From NCBI GenBank assembly GCA_022360105.1, contig JAKSDL010000554.1:1-9289 (forward strand): a stretch of DNA of 9,289 bases, given 5' to 3'. The translations under genes and the position numbers were made by a program. This document shows, piece by piece, positions 1-6,386 of this stretch (the stretch's first letter is position 1; every line of letters starts with the position of its first letter). This stretch comes from Pseudomonadota bacterium (GTDB lineage: Bacteria > SAR324 > XYD2-FULL-50-16 > JAHJRI01). The notes beneath the pieces are model-generated. The model saw nothing but the letters and a program-made list of their open reading frames with translations, was not told the origin of the DNA and searched no databases.

Positions 1-31
1 GATTCAGTGCCGTTGATTTTATTTCCGTCAT
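1..31 (-). CDS. porB: 2-oxoacid:ferredoxin oxidoreductase beta subunit, N-terminal fragment
   Basis: An ATG at 31-29 opens a frame reading MTEIKSTALN before the window ends, so only ten codons are visible. It lies 5 nt after the porA stop codon, and an AGG at 42-40 that overlaps the end of porA gives a ribosome binding site 8 nt before the ATG. In the gamma-delta-alpha-beta arrangement of pyruvate-type ferredoxin oxidoreductases, the gene after alpha encodes the beta subunit, which binds thiamine diphosphate. The identity therefore rests on gene order and on the well-placed start, not on any motif, because the TPP-binding region is outside the window. Confidence 0.7.
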   Translation of the reverse strand, partial: MTEIKSTALN

Positions 32-36
32 GTTCT

Positions 37-1230
37 CTACCTGTTAAGTCCGAGCCATTGTGGCGAGTTATCCAGTTCTTCAGCTGATGCAGTCGACTGT
101 TTTATGGCTTCTGTCAGATCTTCGTTGGTAATTATCCGACCTCCAAGTCCAATAATATAGTTGTGAACAAAGGGTCTGTTTTTGCTCGTATAAAGAGCAG
201 CCTTCAGATCGCTGTATACACCGCCCTGGTAACCATAACTGATCGACTTTTCAAACACGATGACGCCTTTGCAATTTTCCAGAACATCCCTGATCTCTTT
301 TTGGGGAAAAGGCCTATACAGATGCAAGCTAAGTACACCGATTTTTATGCCATTTTCTCTAAATCCGTCTGCAATATCCTTTAAGCGGTTGGAAAGGGAG
401 CCCATCACAACAACGATATAATCCGCATCATCGCATTTATACAAGGTAAACAAAGAATTACCCCCCCTCCCCACCAGGTATTCGTATTCTCTATCCACAT
501 CAACAAAGGTTTCAATGGTTTGCCTCATTTCCTGATGATGGCTTGCTCGTATATCCATATATCCGGTTCTAAAAACCCCTTTTGCATCCTCCCTGCCGGA
601 AGGCATAGTCACCGTATTCAGGTTCTCCGGTTTTTCAGGATCAAGGGTATGCTTGAAATGATAAGCCGGAAGGTATTCATCAATCAATTTCTGGTCGGGA
701 ATATCAAAAGGCATATAGGTATGGGAAAGATAGTAACCATCAAAACAAACCATGGCAGGAATGCTACAGGACTCCGCCAGACGGTATGCTTTTATCACCG
801 TATCGATGATTTCCTGATGATTGTTCACGTAGATTTGTATCCATCCTGCGTCACGTTGCGACATGGAATCCTGGTGATCATTCCAGATTGTCCAGGGGGC
901 ACCCAAACCGCGATTAACGACACACATCACCAAAGGCAAACGGGCTCCGGCAGCCCAGTGAACCTGTTCACTCATATACAACAAGCCGTTGGCAGATGTG
1001 GCAGTGAAGGCCCTGGCACCTGCGGAAGCAGCTCCAATACAGACACTCAACGCACTGTGTTCACTTTCAACTGCAATATATTCGGCCTGCATCTGTTCTG
1101 ATTCCACCAGTTCAGAGAGCTTTTCCGTCAGAGGGGTTTGCGGAGTGATTGGATAGGCTGCAATAACCTGGGCTCTGGCCAGTTTTACACCGGTGGCTGC
1201 CGCCACATTTCCGGATTCAATCAGCTTCAT
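37..1230 (-). CDS. porA: 2-oxoacid (probably pyruvate):ferredoxin oxidoreductase alpha subunit
   Basis: The 397-residue cytoplasmic alpha subunit works with gamma, delta and beta subunits to oxidise a 2-oxoacid with CoA, giving acyl-CoA, CO2 and reduced ferredoxin. Visible marks are the N-terminal ESGNVAAATG segment, the substrate-binding YPITPQT motif at residues 26-32, and the long block around WNDHQDSMSQRDAGWIQIY, which is strongly conserved in this family. The C-terminal third carries the transketolase-C-like segment ending in GLGGRIIT. I chose the ATG at 1230: a strong Shine-Dalgarno sits 7 nt upstream, and the gene begins 1 nt after the porD stop. A longer in-frame extension to 1305 would run through the second iron-sulfur motif of porD and is rejected. 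Length fits split alpha subunits (about 380-400). Motifs do not separate pyruvate from 2-ketoisovalerate or other 2-oxoacid enzymes; pyruvate is an inference from family frequency. Confidence 0.93.
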   Translation of the reverse strand: MKLIESGNVAAATGVKLARAQVIAAYPITPQTPLTEKLSELVESEQMQAEYIAVESEHSALSVCIGAASAGARAFTATSANGLLYMSEQVHWAAGARLPLVMCVVNRGLGAPWTIWNDHQDSMSQRDAGWIQIYVNNHQEIIDTVIKAYRLAESCSIPAMVCFDGYYLSHTYMPFDIPDQKLIDEYLPAYHFKHTLDPEKPENLNTVTMPSGREDAKGVFRTGYMDIRASHHQEMRQTIETFVDVDREYEYLVGRGGNSLFTLYKCDDADYIVVVMGSLSNRLKDIADGFRENGIKIGVLSLHLYRPFPQKEIRDVLENCKGVIVFEKSISYGYQGGVYSDLKAALYTSKNRPFVHNYIIGLGGRIITNEDLTEAIKQSTASAEELDNSPQWLGLNR

Positions 1231-1231
1231 G

Positions 1232-1540
1232 TTATTTCTCCCCCTTTTCAGCCAGTTCTCGTTCTTCCACCATCTTAATAGCTTTGGTGGGGCATTCCTC
1301 CGCACAAATACCGCATCCTTTGCAGTATTCCAGGTCTATTTTTGGTTCAATCTCTTTGGTCACCACAGCATCCGGGCAGTATAACCAGCATAGATGGCAA
1401 ACCATTTTTCCTTTTTTAGCCGGAGTACACTTGCCCATATCTATAATCGGGCGTTCCACGCGCCATGACCCTGTTTTCCCGGCATCCCCCTTGCCGCTGG
1501 TACTGTTGGATGTAACAACTTTATATTTCATATCACTCAT
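1232..1540 (-). CDS. porD: 2-oxoacid:ferredoxin oxidoreductase delta subunit, 2[4Fe-4S] ferredoxin type
   Basis: This 102-residue protein carries electrons from the TPP-bearing subunit to external ferredoxin through two [4Fe-4S] clusters. The family signature TGSWRVERP (residues 23-31) precedes the first cluster motif. That motif is C38, C48, C51, C55-Pro, spaced Cx9CxxCxxxCP, where the usual form is CxxCxxCxxxCP, so about seven extra residues (PAKKGKM region) sit between the first two cysteines. The second motif is canonical: C73, C76, C79, C83-Pro. The CWLYCPD stretch is typical of POR delta subunits. The ATG at 1540 directly follows the porG stop codon with no gap, and a purine-rich GGGAGAGGG lies in the end of porG. 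The C-terminal tail is rich in Glu and Lys. The identity is secure; the effect of the enlarged first loop is unknown. Confidence 0.93.
   Translation of the reverse strand: MSDMKYKVVTSNSTSGKGDAGKTGSWRVERPIIDMGKCTPAKKGKMVCHLCWLYCPDAVVTKEIEPKIDLEYCKGCGICAEECPTKAIKMVEERELAEKGEK
1238..1247 (-). promoter_or_regulatory. Shine-Dalgarno deciding the porA start
   Basis: On the minus strand this reads AAAGGGGGAG, 7 nt before the ATG at 1230. It lies inside the last codons of porD, so porA is probably translated in coupling with porD. It is the strongest ribosome binding site in the window and rules out the longer upstream start. Confidence 0.8.
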
Positions 1541-2101
1541 TTAACCCTCTCCCATGATTGTTCGTTCAAAAGTTAAACGGGCAGACAAGGCATTCTCTTT
1601 AGGTTTTCTACCGGCAAATTCCTTTTCAATATTTTCCAGTAACAATTCCAAATCCAGTAACTTTGAAGCCTTCGCCAAGGCACCAATAATTCCGGAATTA
1701 ACAATACCTTTTTTCAGGCCGGCTTCGTTAGCGATGCCTGTGACATCGACCAGGGCAAACCTGATGTTGTCAAAGCGATAGGTTTCAGCCTTTTTAGGAG
1801 AGTTCAGCACCAAAAGACCTCCTGGCTTCAGGCCTGCTGTCACATCCTCCTCATCCAGCAGGAGATGGTCCAGAACAACAACGATATCCGGTGTGGCAAT
1901 TGGAGTCAGATCGTTTATTTCGGTTTTGGAGATCTTCAGAGAGGTACTGATGGGGGCGCCTCTTCTTTCCGTTCCAAAACTGGGAGCCATGATTATCCCT
2001 TCATAGCCTGACTGAAAAGCTGTATTGGCAACGATTTTTGCAGCCGTTATTGCCCCCTGGCCACCTCGACCGTGCCATCTGATTTCAATGGTCTTGCTCA
2101 T
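1541..2101 (-). CDS. porG: 2-oxoacid:ferredoxin oxidoreductase gamma subunit
   Basis: The 186-residue gamma subunit is the structural and CoA-related domain of split pyruvate-type oxidoreductases. The diagnostic motif RWHGRGGQGAITAA is at residues 8-21, followed by the conserved APSFGTERRGAPI segment near residue 39 and PDIVVVLD near residue 71. Length agrees with the family (about 180-190). It is the first gene of the tightly packed porGDAB set and follows the racemase gene after a 216-nt spacer. The ATG at 2101 is preceded by an A-rich run without a recognisable Shine-Dalgarno, but no other in-frame start keeps the conserved N-terminal IEIRWHG strand. The spacer and its predicted folding suggest that the por genes may be controlled separately from folD and the racemase. 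As with porA, the substrate cannot be fixed from sequence. Confidence 0.93.
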   Translation of the reverse strand: MSKTIEIRWHGRGGQGAITAAKIVANTAFQSGYEGIIMAPSFGTERRGAPISTSLKISKTEINDLTPIATPDIVVVLDHLLLDEEDVTAGLKPGGLLVLNSPKKAETYRFDNIRFALVDVTGIANEAGLKKGIVNSGIIGALAKASKLLDLELLLENIEKEFAGRKPKENALSARLTFERTIMGEG

Positions 2102-2164
2102 TTTTTTATAAACAGGAATGATTCGTTCTTAGACGGGAGTAAATCCGCAGAACATCAGGACAGG

Positions 2165-2242
2165 ATTGAGCGTTTTCGTATTGTTCCATCAAAAAAGATG
2201 ATTTGTAAACAACAAATCGGGCTCAATACGCAACGAAAAACG
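2165..2242 (-). promoter_or_regulatory. candidate structured leader RNA upstream of porG
   Basis: The racemase-porG spacer (2102-2317) contains overlapping inverted repeats. CGTATTG (2177-2183) is complementary to CAATACG (2224-2230), and the stem can grow outward with CGTTTT (2171-2176) and AAAACG (2237-2242) after a 6-nt bulge. ATTGAGC (2165-2171) is complementary to GCTCAAT (2221-2227). The two stems share bases 2224-2227 and 2171, so they cannot form together, and both enclose the hairpin at 2200-2218. Mutually exclusive pairing ahead of an operon is what attenuators and riboswitches look like. However, I match it to no known class, and no TPP-riboswitch core is visible. The rest of the spacer shows no gene and no convincing promoter. 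Confidence 0.35.
2191..2218 (-). terminator. weak terminator-like hairpin with U tract, inside the porG leader
   Basis: On the minus strand GATTTGT and ACAAATC form a perfect 7-bp stem with a 5-nt loop (2218-2200), followed after three bases by six T. The stem is AT-rich, so termination would be inefficient or conditional. It could end the folD-racemase transcript or act as an attenuator for porGDAB. Confidence 0.35.
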
Positions 2243-2317
2243 TCGCAGGGCACAATTCCCTTTTAGATTTTAAATAGATATGCGTATGGATCTATTGATT
2301 AAAACCGATAAAACAAT

Positions 2318-3511
2318 TTAATCACTATGCATATTGCTAAACTCATCCAGTGTGTAGTTTGCCACTTTGGGATTTGGCCTGCCCAATGCCGCCAGTATCT
2401 CATAGCAGCCCGATTTATCAGCCAGTTCCTTGATATCAACATTGGGGCCCACTACTTCCGCGTAGCCATACTGATCCAGGATGTTCTGGGGGATATCGGT
2501 AATATCGATTGTGGAGGCGCCGAGAGATATCTTTCCCATCAACGGAGCCCGATAACCTCCGATGACCATGTAGACGCCTTTTGAATCCTGATCGGTTTCG
2601 CTAAGCAACCGCAGGTAACCATCTTTATAACCAATGTGGGCCAGGGCCAATCTGGTATCTCTTTTAACTGTATAGGCACCGCCATACCCGATGGTTTTTC
2701 CCTTTTTTACCCATTTGAATTGTGAAATTTTTGTATACATTTCCAGTGCATGACGGGCATTTTCAGAAACAGGTTTATCGGCACCGGGTGCTCCTCCGAC
2801 CAGTCCGATACCGGGCCTGATCAGATCAAAATTGACATCGTTGTTGTTTAACAGGATCACACTGTCTGTACAAGCAATCGAGACTGGTGCGGGAGGCAAT
2901 TTGGAAAGATAGGTTTTCAGCACATCAAGCTGCTGATAACAATTGGTGTGATCGTCTCCCTTGATATCATAAAAATGGCTCATGTAGAGCACAACTTCCA
3001 GATTGGCAGTCAATTCTTGAAAATTAACTGCCAGCTCTTCCACTTCATCATCGAGTAAACCCAGTCGATTCATATGGGTATCCAGATGGATCACGACCAT
3101 GCCTTTTCGTGATGGTTCCCAACCGGCATTCCATCTTTGAAGCTGTTCCAGACTGTTTACACAGGGGATTAGATTGTGCTTGATAAAGTAAGACTCCTCG
3201 TTATCCAACAGTCCTGCCATAGCAAATATCTGAACATCGGAATCCGGCAAGATCTCTCTAAGGGCGATTCCTTCAATCAACTCTTCGATGAAAAAATGCC
3301 TGACTCCGGCTTGATACAGGGCAGGCGCTACATCTATCATCAATAAACCATGGGCTTCCGCCTTGATCACTGCTCCGCAAATAGAATTGGTCGCGTCTGC
3401 TTTTGCTTTAAACAGCTTGAAATTTTCAACCACAGCCTCAATATCCCGAATCGTGACGATAGGTTTGGTACCAAAGGCTTCTTTAGGGATAGTGCGAAAA
3501 AAGGAAGTCAT
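2318..3511 (-). CDS. alanine-racemase-family PLP enzyme with altered signature residues
   Basis: A 397-residue fold-type III PLP protein with both alanine racemase domains: an N-terminal TIM barrel (to about residue 255) and a C-terminal beta domain. K50 in AVIKAEAHG aligns with the PLP-binding lysine. HLDTHMNRLGL (142-152), MSHF (177-180), IRPGIGL (231-237, with the pyridine-contacting Arg R232) and IGYKDGY (293-299, with the catalytic Tyr Y295) all match family blocks. Differences are notable: the usual KANAYGHG is KAEAHGLL, so the phosphate-contacting Tyr is His54, and the usual C/S-M-D block is SLG at 329-331, losing the conserved Asp. YEILAALGRP near the C terminus is typical. It starts 3 nt after the folD stop; no Shine-Dalgarno is seen, so coupling to folD is likely. 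It may be a true Alr, or a racemase for another amino acid. I leave the symbol empty for that reason. Confidence 0.85.
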   Translation of the reverse strand: MTSFFRTIPKEAFGTKPIVTIRDIEAVVENFKLFKAKADATNSICGAVIKAEAHGLLMIDVAPALYQAGVRHFFIEELIEGIALREILPDSDVQIFAMAGLLDNEESYFIKHNLIPCVNSLEQLQRWNAGWEPSRKGMVVIHLDTHMNRLGLLDDEVEELAVNFQELTANLEVVLYMSHFYDIKGDDHTNCYQQLDVLKTYLSKLPPAPVSIACTDSVILLNNNDVNFDLIRPGIGLVGGAPGADKPVSENARHALEMYTKISQFKWVKKGKTIGYGGAYTVKRDTRLALAHIGYKDGYLRLLSETDQDSKGVYMVIGGYRAPLMGKISLGASTIDITDIPQNILDQYGYAEVVGPNVDIKELADKSGCYEILAALGRPNPKVANYTLDEFSNMHSD

Positions 3512-3514
3512 TTA

Positions 3515-4384
3515 TCAAATCTGACGATGTTGTTTGAATCCTTCGCAACAATCCACGGTGTTTTTGAGCAGCATGGCAATAGTTGTGGGTCCGACACCAC
3601 CCAGCCTGGGTGTAATCCAGCCAGCCACCTCTTCCACGGATTCATCGACATCGGGAACCAAGCGTCTTCCTTCCCAGGTAATGCCGCCGCTAACCACAAC
3701 GACACCCGGCTTCACAATTTCTTTGGTTATAATACTGGGAATACCGGCCGCAGCAACCACAATATCCGCTCGTTTGGTAAACTTGGCTATATCATCGACC
3801 CCGGTATGAACCACTGTTACAGCGGCGTTGGCACCTTCCTGTTTGGATGAAAACAGCAGTGAGAGAGGTCTTCCCAAGGTGGACCCTCTGCCCACAATAA
3901 CAATCTCTTTGCCTCTGACAGGAATGTCATAATGCAAGAGCATGGCTTTAATACCGGCAGGAGTCGCAGGTACGGGTCCGGGCTCCTGCAAAACCAGTTT
4001 ACCAAGATTAGCAGGATGCAGTCCGTCTGCATCTTTATCCGGGTCCATGGCCATCAGCGCTTCAGCAAAATCAAATCCTTTGGGAACAGGATATTGGATC
4101 AGGTAGGCATGAACATCCGGACTTTCATTAAAATCCTTAACTGCCTGCAACAGATCCTGTTGCTCAGCATCCGCGGGAATATGTTTATCAAAGGAAACAA
4201 ATCCATGTTCTTTACAAGCTTCATGTTTTTTTCTGACATAACCGGCACTGGCAGGATCATCTCCAACCAGAATAGTCCCTAATCCGGGAACAATACCACG
4301 TTTATACAATTCCTCGACTTTTTCTCTTACCGTTTTCATTACCGAATCAGCTACCGGCTTTCCTTCCAAATACTTAACTGTCAT
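3515..4384 (-). CDS. folD: bifunctional methylenetetrahydrofolate dehydrogenase/cyclohydrolase
   Basis: FolD interconverts 5,10-methylene-, 5,10-methenyl- and 10-formyl-tetrahydrofolate with NAD(P) in the cytoplasm. From the ATG at 4384 it has 289 residues, the normal length. The folate domain shows Y49 and the catalytic K53 in YVRKKHEACKEHG, Q97 in LIQYPVP, and D120 in KDADGLHP, matching the Tyr, Lys, Gln and Asp of characterised FolD. The dinucleotide domain has VGRGSTLGRP at 164-173 and ends with TPRLGGVGPTT. Small oddities are ATP in place of the common CTP near residue 140, and SGGI in place of the usual DVGI. The start is set by GGAG 5 nt upstream; a TTG five codons earlier overlaps that site and is rejected. 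It is followed after 3 nt by the racemase gene. In an anaerobic setting it could serve the acetyl-CoA or glycine/serine C1 route, but no other C1 gene is visible. Confidence 0.95.
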   Translation of the reverse strand: MTVKYLEGKPVADSVMKTVREKVEELYKRGIVPGLGTILVGDDPASAGYVRKKHEACKEHGFVSFDKHIPADAEQQDLLQAVKDFNESPDVHAYLIQYPVPKGFDFAEALMAMDPDKDADGLHPANLGKLVLQEPGPVPATPAGIKAMLLHYDIPVRGKEIVIVGRGSTLGRPLSLLFSSKQEGANAAVTVVHTGVDDIAKFTKRADIVVAAAGIPSIITKEIVKPGVVVVSGGITWEGRRLVPDVDESVEEVAGWITPRLGGVGPTTIAMLLKNTVDCCEGFKQHRQI

Positions 4385-4389
4385 TATTT

Positions 4390-4393
4390 CTCC
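4390..4393 (-). promoter_or_regulatory. Shine-Dalgarno deciding the folD start
   Basis: On the minus strand GGAG lies 5 nt before the ATG at 4384. It overlaps the second and third codons of the longer TTG-initiated reading, which supports the shorter ATG start and a 289-residue FolD. Confidence 0.65.
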
Positions 4394-4477
4394 GTACAAA
4401 AATCAGGCTTTTAAAAACGTTACATCAATATACTTGTTAATAAAATGGATCGGTTCCCTTGGTAAGGCCAGTTCCGC

Positions 4478-4702
4478 TTAGATTAATGCTCCGCAATCTT
4501 CGCAGCGATACTGAGAAGAGTCCTGTTCTGCAGCTTCGATCTGCTCAAAATCGTAGCGTTTCCTCCCGGATTCTTCGTAACACTCCGGACAATAACTGTC
4601 ATTAAGTTCATCCGGTGTGATTGTTAAATGGCAATGAATACAACGCAATTTATCTGAAGATTCTTTAATTAAAACAAGGTTTTTGTGCAGGCATTCAGAC
4701 AT
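4478..4702 (-). CDS. small zinc-ribbon-like protein of unknown function
   Basis: This 74-residue acidic protein has four cysteine groups: C4 near the N terminus, C21xxC24 followed by His25, C38xxC41 in YCPECYEESG, and C66xxC69 in the C-terminal CEDCGALI. CxxC pairs about 14 and 24 residues apart are typical of one or two zinc ribbons, as in small RNA-, DNA- or protein-binding factors and rubredoxin-like knuckles. No catalytic domain is seen and I do not recognise the family. It is the farthest-upstream gene of the minus-strand group, 93 nt before folD, so it may share that transcript. No clear Shine-Dalgarno precedes the ATG at 4702, but the frame is intact and its cysteine pattern is not a chance composition. 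Function should be left as unknown. Confidence 0.75.
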   Translation of the reverse strand: MSECLHKNLVLIKESSDKLRCIHCHLTITPDELNDSYCPECYEESGRKRYDFEQIEAAEQDSSQYRCEDCGALI

Positions 4703-4713
4703 GGTTCAACACG

Positions 4714-4997
4714 ATCGATTTCATTGGTTGCTGTTTAAGAAATTTTCCAGCTTGTTTTGACTGTCGTTGGAAACAAAACATAACTTTACAGGAAAAATAA
4801 TCCCCTGGCTATGATTGATCCGGCAGCAGCAAAGCAAGTTTTTGTATTTTAGGCTCATTTATGTTTGCTTGGACGTTGTTTCATAATCGATCTTGTTGTT
4901 TTTACTTAAGTCAAAGGCTACATCTTCTGTATTTGTGGAAATAGCGTCAACAGTTTTGTGTGTAGGTAAAACTAAATTGCTTGTAAGTGAAATCGAT
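4714..4997. repeat. 10-bp inverted repeat at both ends of the divergent spacer
   Basis: ATCGATTTCA at 4714-4723 is the exact reverse complement of TGAAATCGAT at 4988-4997. The left copy is 11 nt upstream of the zinc-ribbon start codon. The right copy lies within the spacer of the candidate transporter promoter. A related TTTCATAATCGAT occurs at 4879-4891. The placement would suit a shared operator, but in AT-rich DNA a chance match of this length is possible. Confidence 0.35.
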
Positions 4998-5009
4998 AAT
5001 TTAGATAAT
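4981..5009 (+). promoter_or_regulatory. candidate sigma70-type promoter for the cation transporter
   Basis: TTGTAA (4981-4986) and GATAAT (5004-5009) are separated by exactly 17 nt and match the consensus at 4 of 6 and 5 of 6 positions. Transcription would start about 95 nt before the transporter ATG. It was chosen by eye, and other AT-rich pairs exist nearby, for example TATATT at 5025-5030. Confidence 0.35.
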
Positions 5010-5112
5010 TTGTTTTGAATATTGTATATTTCGTTTCATAAGGTTAGCCTGAAAGTTAGACACAAATTATTATTCATCCCGGGTTTTTTTATTGCGTTTC
5101 ATTTTTTAACTT

Positions 5113-6021
5113 ATGGACAAAAACAACACTAAAAACCAAACCAATCGTTTTAACGAACAGGAAAAACTCAAATCAAGATTATCATATATTGAAGGATGGC
5201 TATCAATCGTTATCAACACGATATTGTTCGCCTTAAAATACTGGGCCGGGTTGATATCAGGCTCAGTAGCCGTCATGGCAGACGCCTGGCACACTCTCTC
5301 TGATTCTTTGACATCCATTGTCGTTCTGGTTGGAGCGAAGATTTCCCAAAAATCTGCTGATGAGGAACACCCTTTTGGTCATGGCAGGGCGGAACTGGTT
5401 GCCTCAATCATCATCGGTGTTTTGTTGACCATCGTCGGTTTCAATTTTTTGGTTGAAGCTATAGAAAAGTTGCAAACCAGGGAGAGTGCAACCTTCAATT
5501 GGATTGTCATTCTGGTGTTTGTTATCTCCACCCTGGCCAAAGAGGGAATAGCCCAGTTTTCCATCCGGGCAGGGAAAAAGACCGATTCCAAGGCATTGAT
5601 TGCAGATGGATGGCATCATCGCAGTGATGCTGTGGCCTCTGCTGTAATTTTGGCAGGTGTGTTTCTGGGAAAATACTATTGGTGGGTCGACGGTGTCCTT
5701 GGTATCTTAGTCGCGATTTTAATATTGTATACCACTTTCGAAATCATGAAACAATCGATCAACCCCCTAATCGGTGAAAAACCTGACGAACAGTTAATAA
5801 AGAAACTCAATGCCATTGTCCGGAATACCCTTGATCAAAAATTCGATTTGCATCACATCCATATCCATCGCTATGGCTCATCCACCGAATTGACCTTCCA
5901 TATCCAGTATCTTACCCCAATTTCCTTTAAAGACGCCCACGAAGGTGCCACCCGAATTGAAACCAGGCTAAAGCAAGACATGAATATCAATGCCACCATT
6001 CACATCGAACCACCGGATTAG
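5113..6021 (+). CDS. cation diffusion facilitator family transporter (probably Zn2+ type)
   Basis: A 302-residue inner-membrane antiporter that would export divalent metal ions in exchange for protons. Six membrane segments are readable at roughly residues 29-50, 52-75, 95-116, 128-147, 161-186 and 192-211. The transport site is H60-x3-D64 in segment 2 (ADAWHTLSD) and H168-x3-D172 in segment 5 (ADGWHHRSD). The family motif HPFGHGRAE follows segment 2. The cytoplasmic C-terminal domain (about 222-302) is ferredoxin-like with a His cluster, H247, H248, H250 and H252, plus H298 near the end, suited to metal sensing and dimerisation. The His-Asp/His-Asp site is commonly linked to zinc in this family, but Co, Cd or Fe cannot be excluded. 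The ATG at 5113 lacks an evident Shine-Dalgarno. The gene stands alone, divergent from the folD group and followed by a 365-nt spacer, so it is probably a single-gene unit. Confidence 0.93.
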   Translation: MDKNNTKNQTNRFNEQEKLKSRLSYIEGWLSIVINTILFALKYWAGLISGSVAVMADAWHTLSDSLTSIVVLVGAKISQKSADEEHPFGHGRAELVASIIIGVLLTIVGFNFLVEAIEKLQTRESATFNWIVILVFVISTLAKEGIAQFSIRAGKKTDSKALIADGWHHRSDAVASAVILAGVFLGKYYWWVDGVLGILVAILILYTTFEIMKQSINPLIGEKPDEQLIKKLNAIVRNTLDQKFDLHHIHIHRYGSSTELTFHIQYLTPISFKDAHEGATRIETRLKQDMNINATIHIEPPD

Positions 6022-6280
6022 AGAATGCAAAACTTTTTGTTTCGCTTGATCTTATAGTAAGTAGACACATCAAATAACCTGTTGCAGTTTTTTTTCCGGA
6101 CCGATTACCGGCTCAATTTGCACAGTAAGAATATGGAATAAGTCTGCCGATTTATTGATAGCATTTCCGGGTACAGTCAGGAGGGGCCACGAAGCAGATT
6201 TTGAGAATGCCGCTAACCCACTATTGACAAGAGTTTAACCAATAAATAGCGTCTAAAATACCTCTGTTACGATGTTTGAC

Positions 6281-6297
6281 CAATTACCTAATAATTG
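6281..6297. repeat. dyad CAATTA-N5-TAATTG upstream of the response regulator
   Basis: A perfect 6-bp inverted repeat with a 5-nt centre. It overlaps the candidate -35 element at 6295-6300, the position expected for an operator or an autoregulatory site. The arms are AT-rich, so the match alone is weak evidence. Confidence 0.3.
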
Positions 6298-6324
6298 TTA
6301 GAGTTGTTACCTTTAAACTATAAA
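6295..6324 (+). promoter_or_regulatory. candidate promoter of the regulator-lipoprotein unit
   Basis: TTGTTA (6295-6300) and TATAAA (6319-6324) are 18 nt apart, which would give a leader of about 56 nt before the ATG at 6387. A competing pair is TTGACC (6276-6281) with TAGAGT (6299-6304) at 17 nt. Neither can be preferred firmly by eye. Confidence 0.35.
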
Positions 6325-6386
6325 GATTGGGCAATCTGCTTACTCATACTATCAGTCCTCCCTCGTGTAATTTACCAAATGGTTTT

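Larger units (their letters stand above)
4703..5112. other. divergent intergenic region
   Basis: The 410-nt AT-rich spacer separates the leftward zinc-ribbon gene from the rightward cation transporter and must hold promoters for both. I see no coding frame worth calling; the best, at 4811-4852, has 13 codons and no ribosome binding site. It contains three ATCGAT palindromes (4714, 4886, 4992) and one 10-bp inverted repeat, described separately. No clear leftward promoter could be chosen. Confidence 0.7.
6022..6386. other. intergenic region between transporter and response regulator
   Basis: No gene is supported in these 365 nt. After the transporter stop there is an imperfect hairpin (GCAAAAC and GTTTCGC, about 6027-6045, one mismatch) and a run of eight T at 6088-6095. 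These are not adjacent and do not form a proper terminator. An AGGAGGGG at 6179-6186 has no start codon at a suitable distance. The right end holds the dyad and promoter candidates listed separately. Confidence 0.6.

Noticed and set aside
520..1101. 193-codon open frame on the plus strand
   Set aside because: It is fully antisense to porA, whose family motifs are unmistakable. The translation is rich in His, Cys and Arg with no recognisable domain, as expected for a shadow frame.
1231..1305. 25-residue N-terminal extension of porA
   Set aside because: It overlaps the second iron-sulfur motif of porD in another frame and is unlike any alpha-subunit start. The strong Shine-Dalgarno at 1238-1247 supports the ATG at 1230.
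2102..2317. TPP riboswitch ahead of the TPP-dependent oxidoreductase genes
   Set aside because: The conserved CUGAGA and ACCUGAUC-type core elements are not present in the minus-strand leader.
3350..3850. 166-codon plus-strand frame crossing the folD-racemase junction
   Set aside because: It is antisense to two confidently identified genes and has no domain or ribosome binding site.
4811..4852. Short frame reading MIDPAAAKQVFVF in the divergent spacer
   Set aside because: Only 13 codons, with no ribosome binding site and no support beyond being open.
6096..6112. CCGG-N8-CCGG as a terminator after the transporter
   Set aside because: The stem is only 4 bp, CCGG is self-complementary, and the T run lies before it on the coding strand, not after it.
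6224..6229. Perfect TTGACA as a -35 element
   Set aside because: No acceptable -10 lies 16-18 nt downstream (TAGCGT at 17); the nearest good match, TAAAAT at 6254, is 24 nt away.
6327..6386. 20-residue TTG-initiated extension of the response regulator
   Set aside because: The candidate -10 element lies only 3 nt upstream, and the extra residues are unlike receiver N termini.
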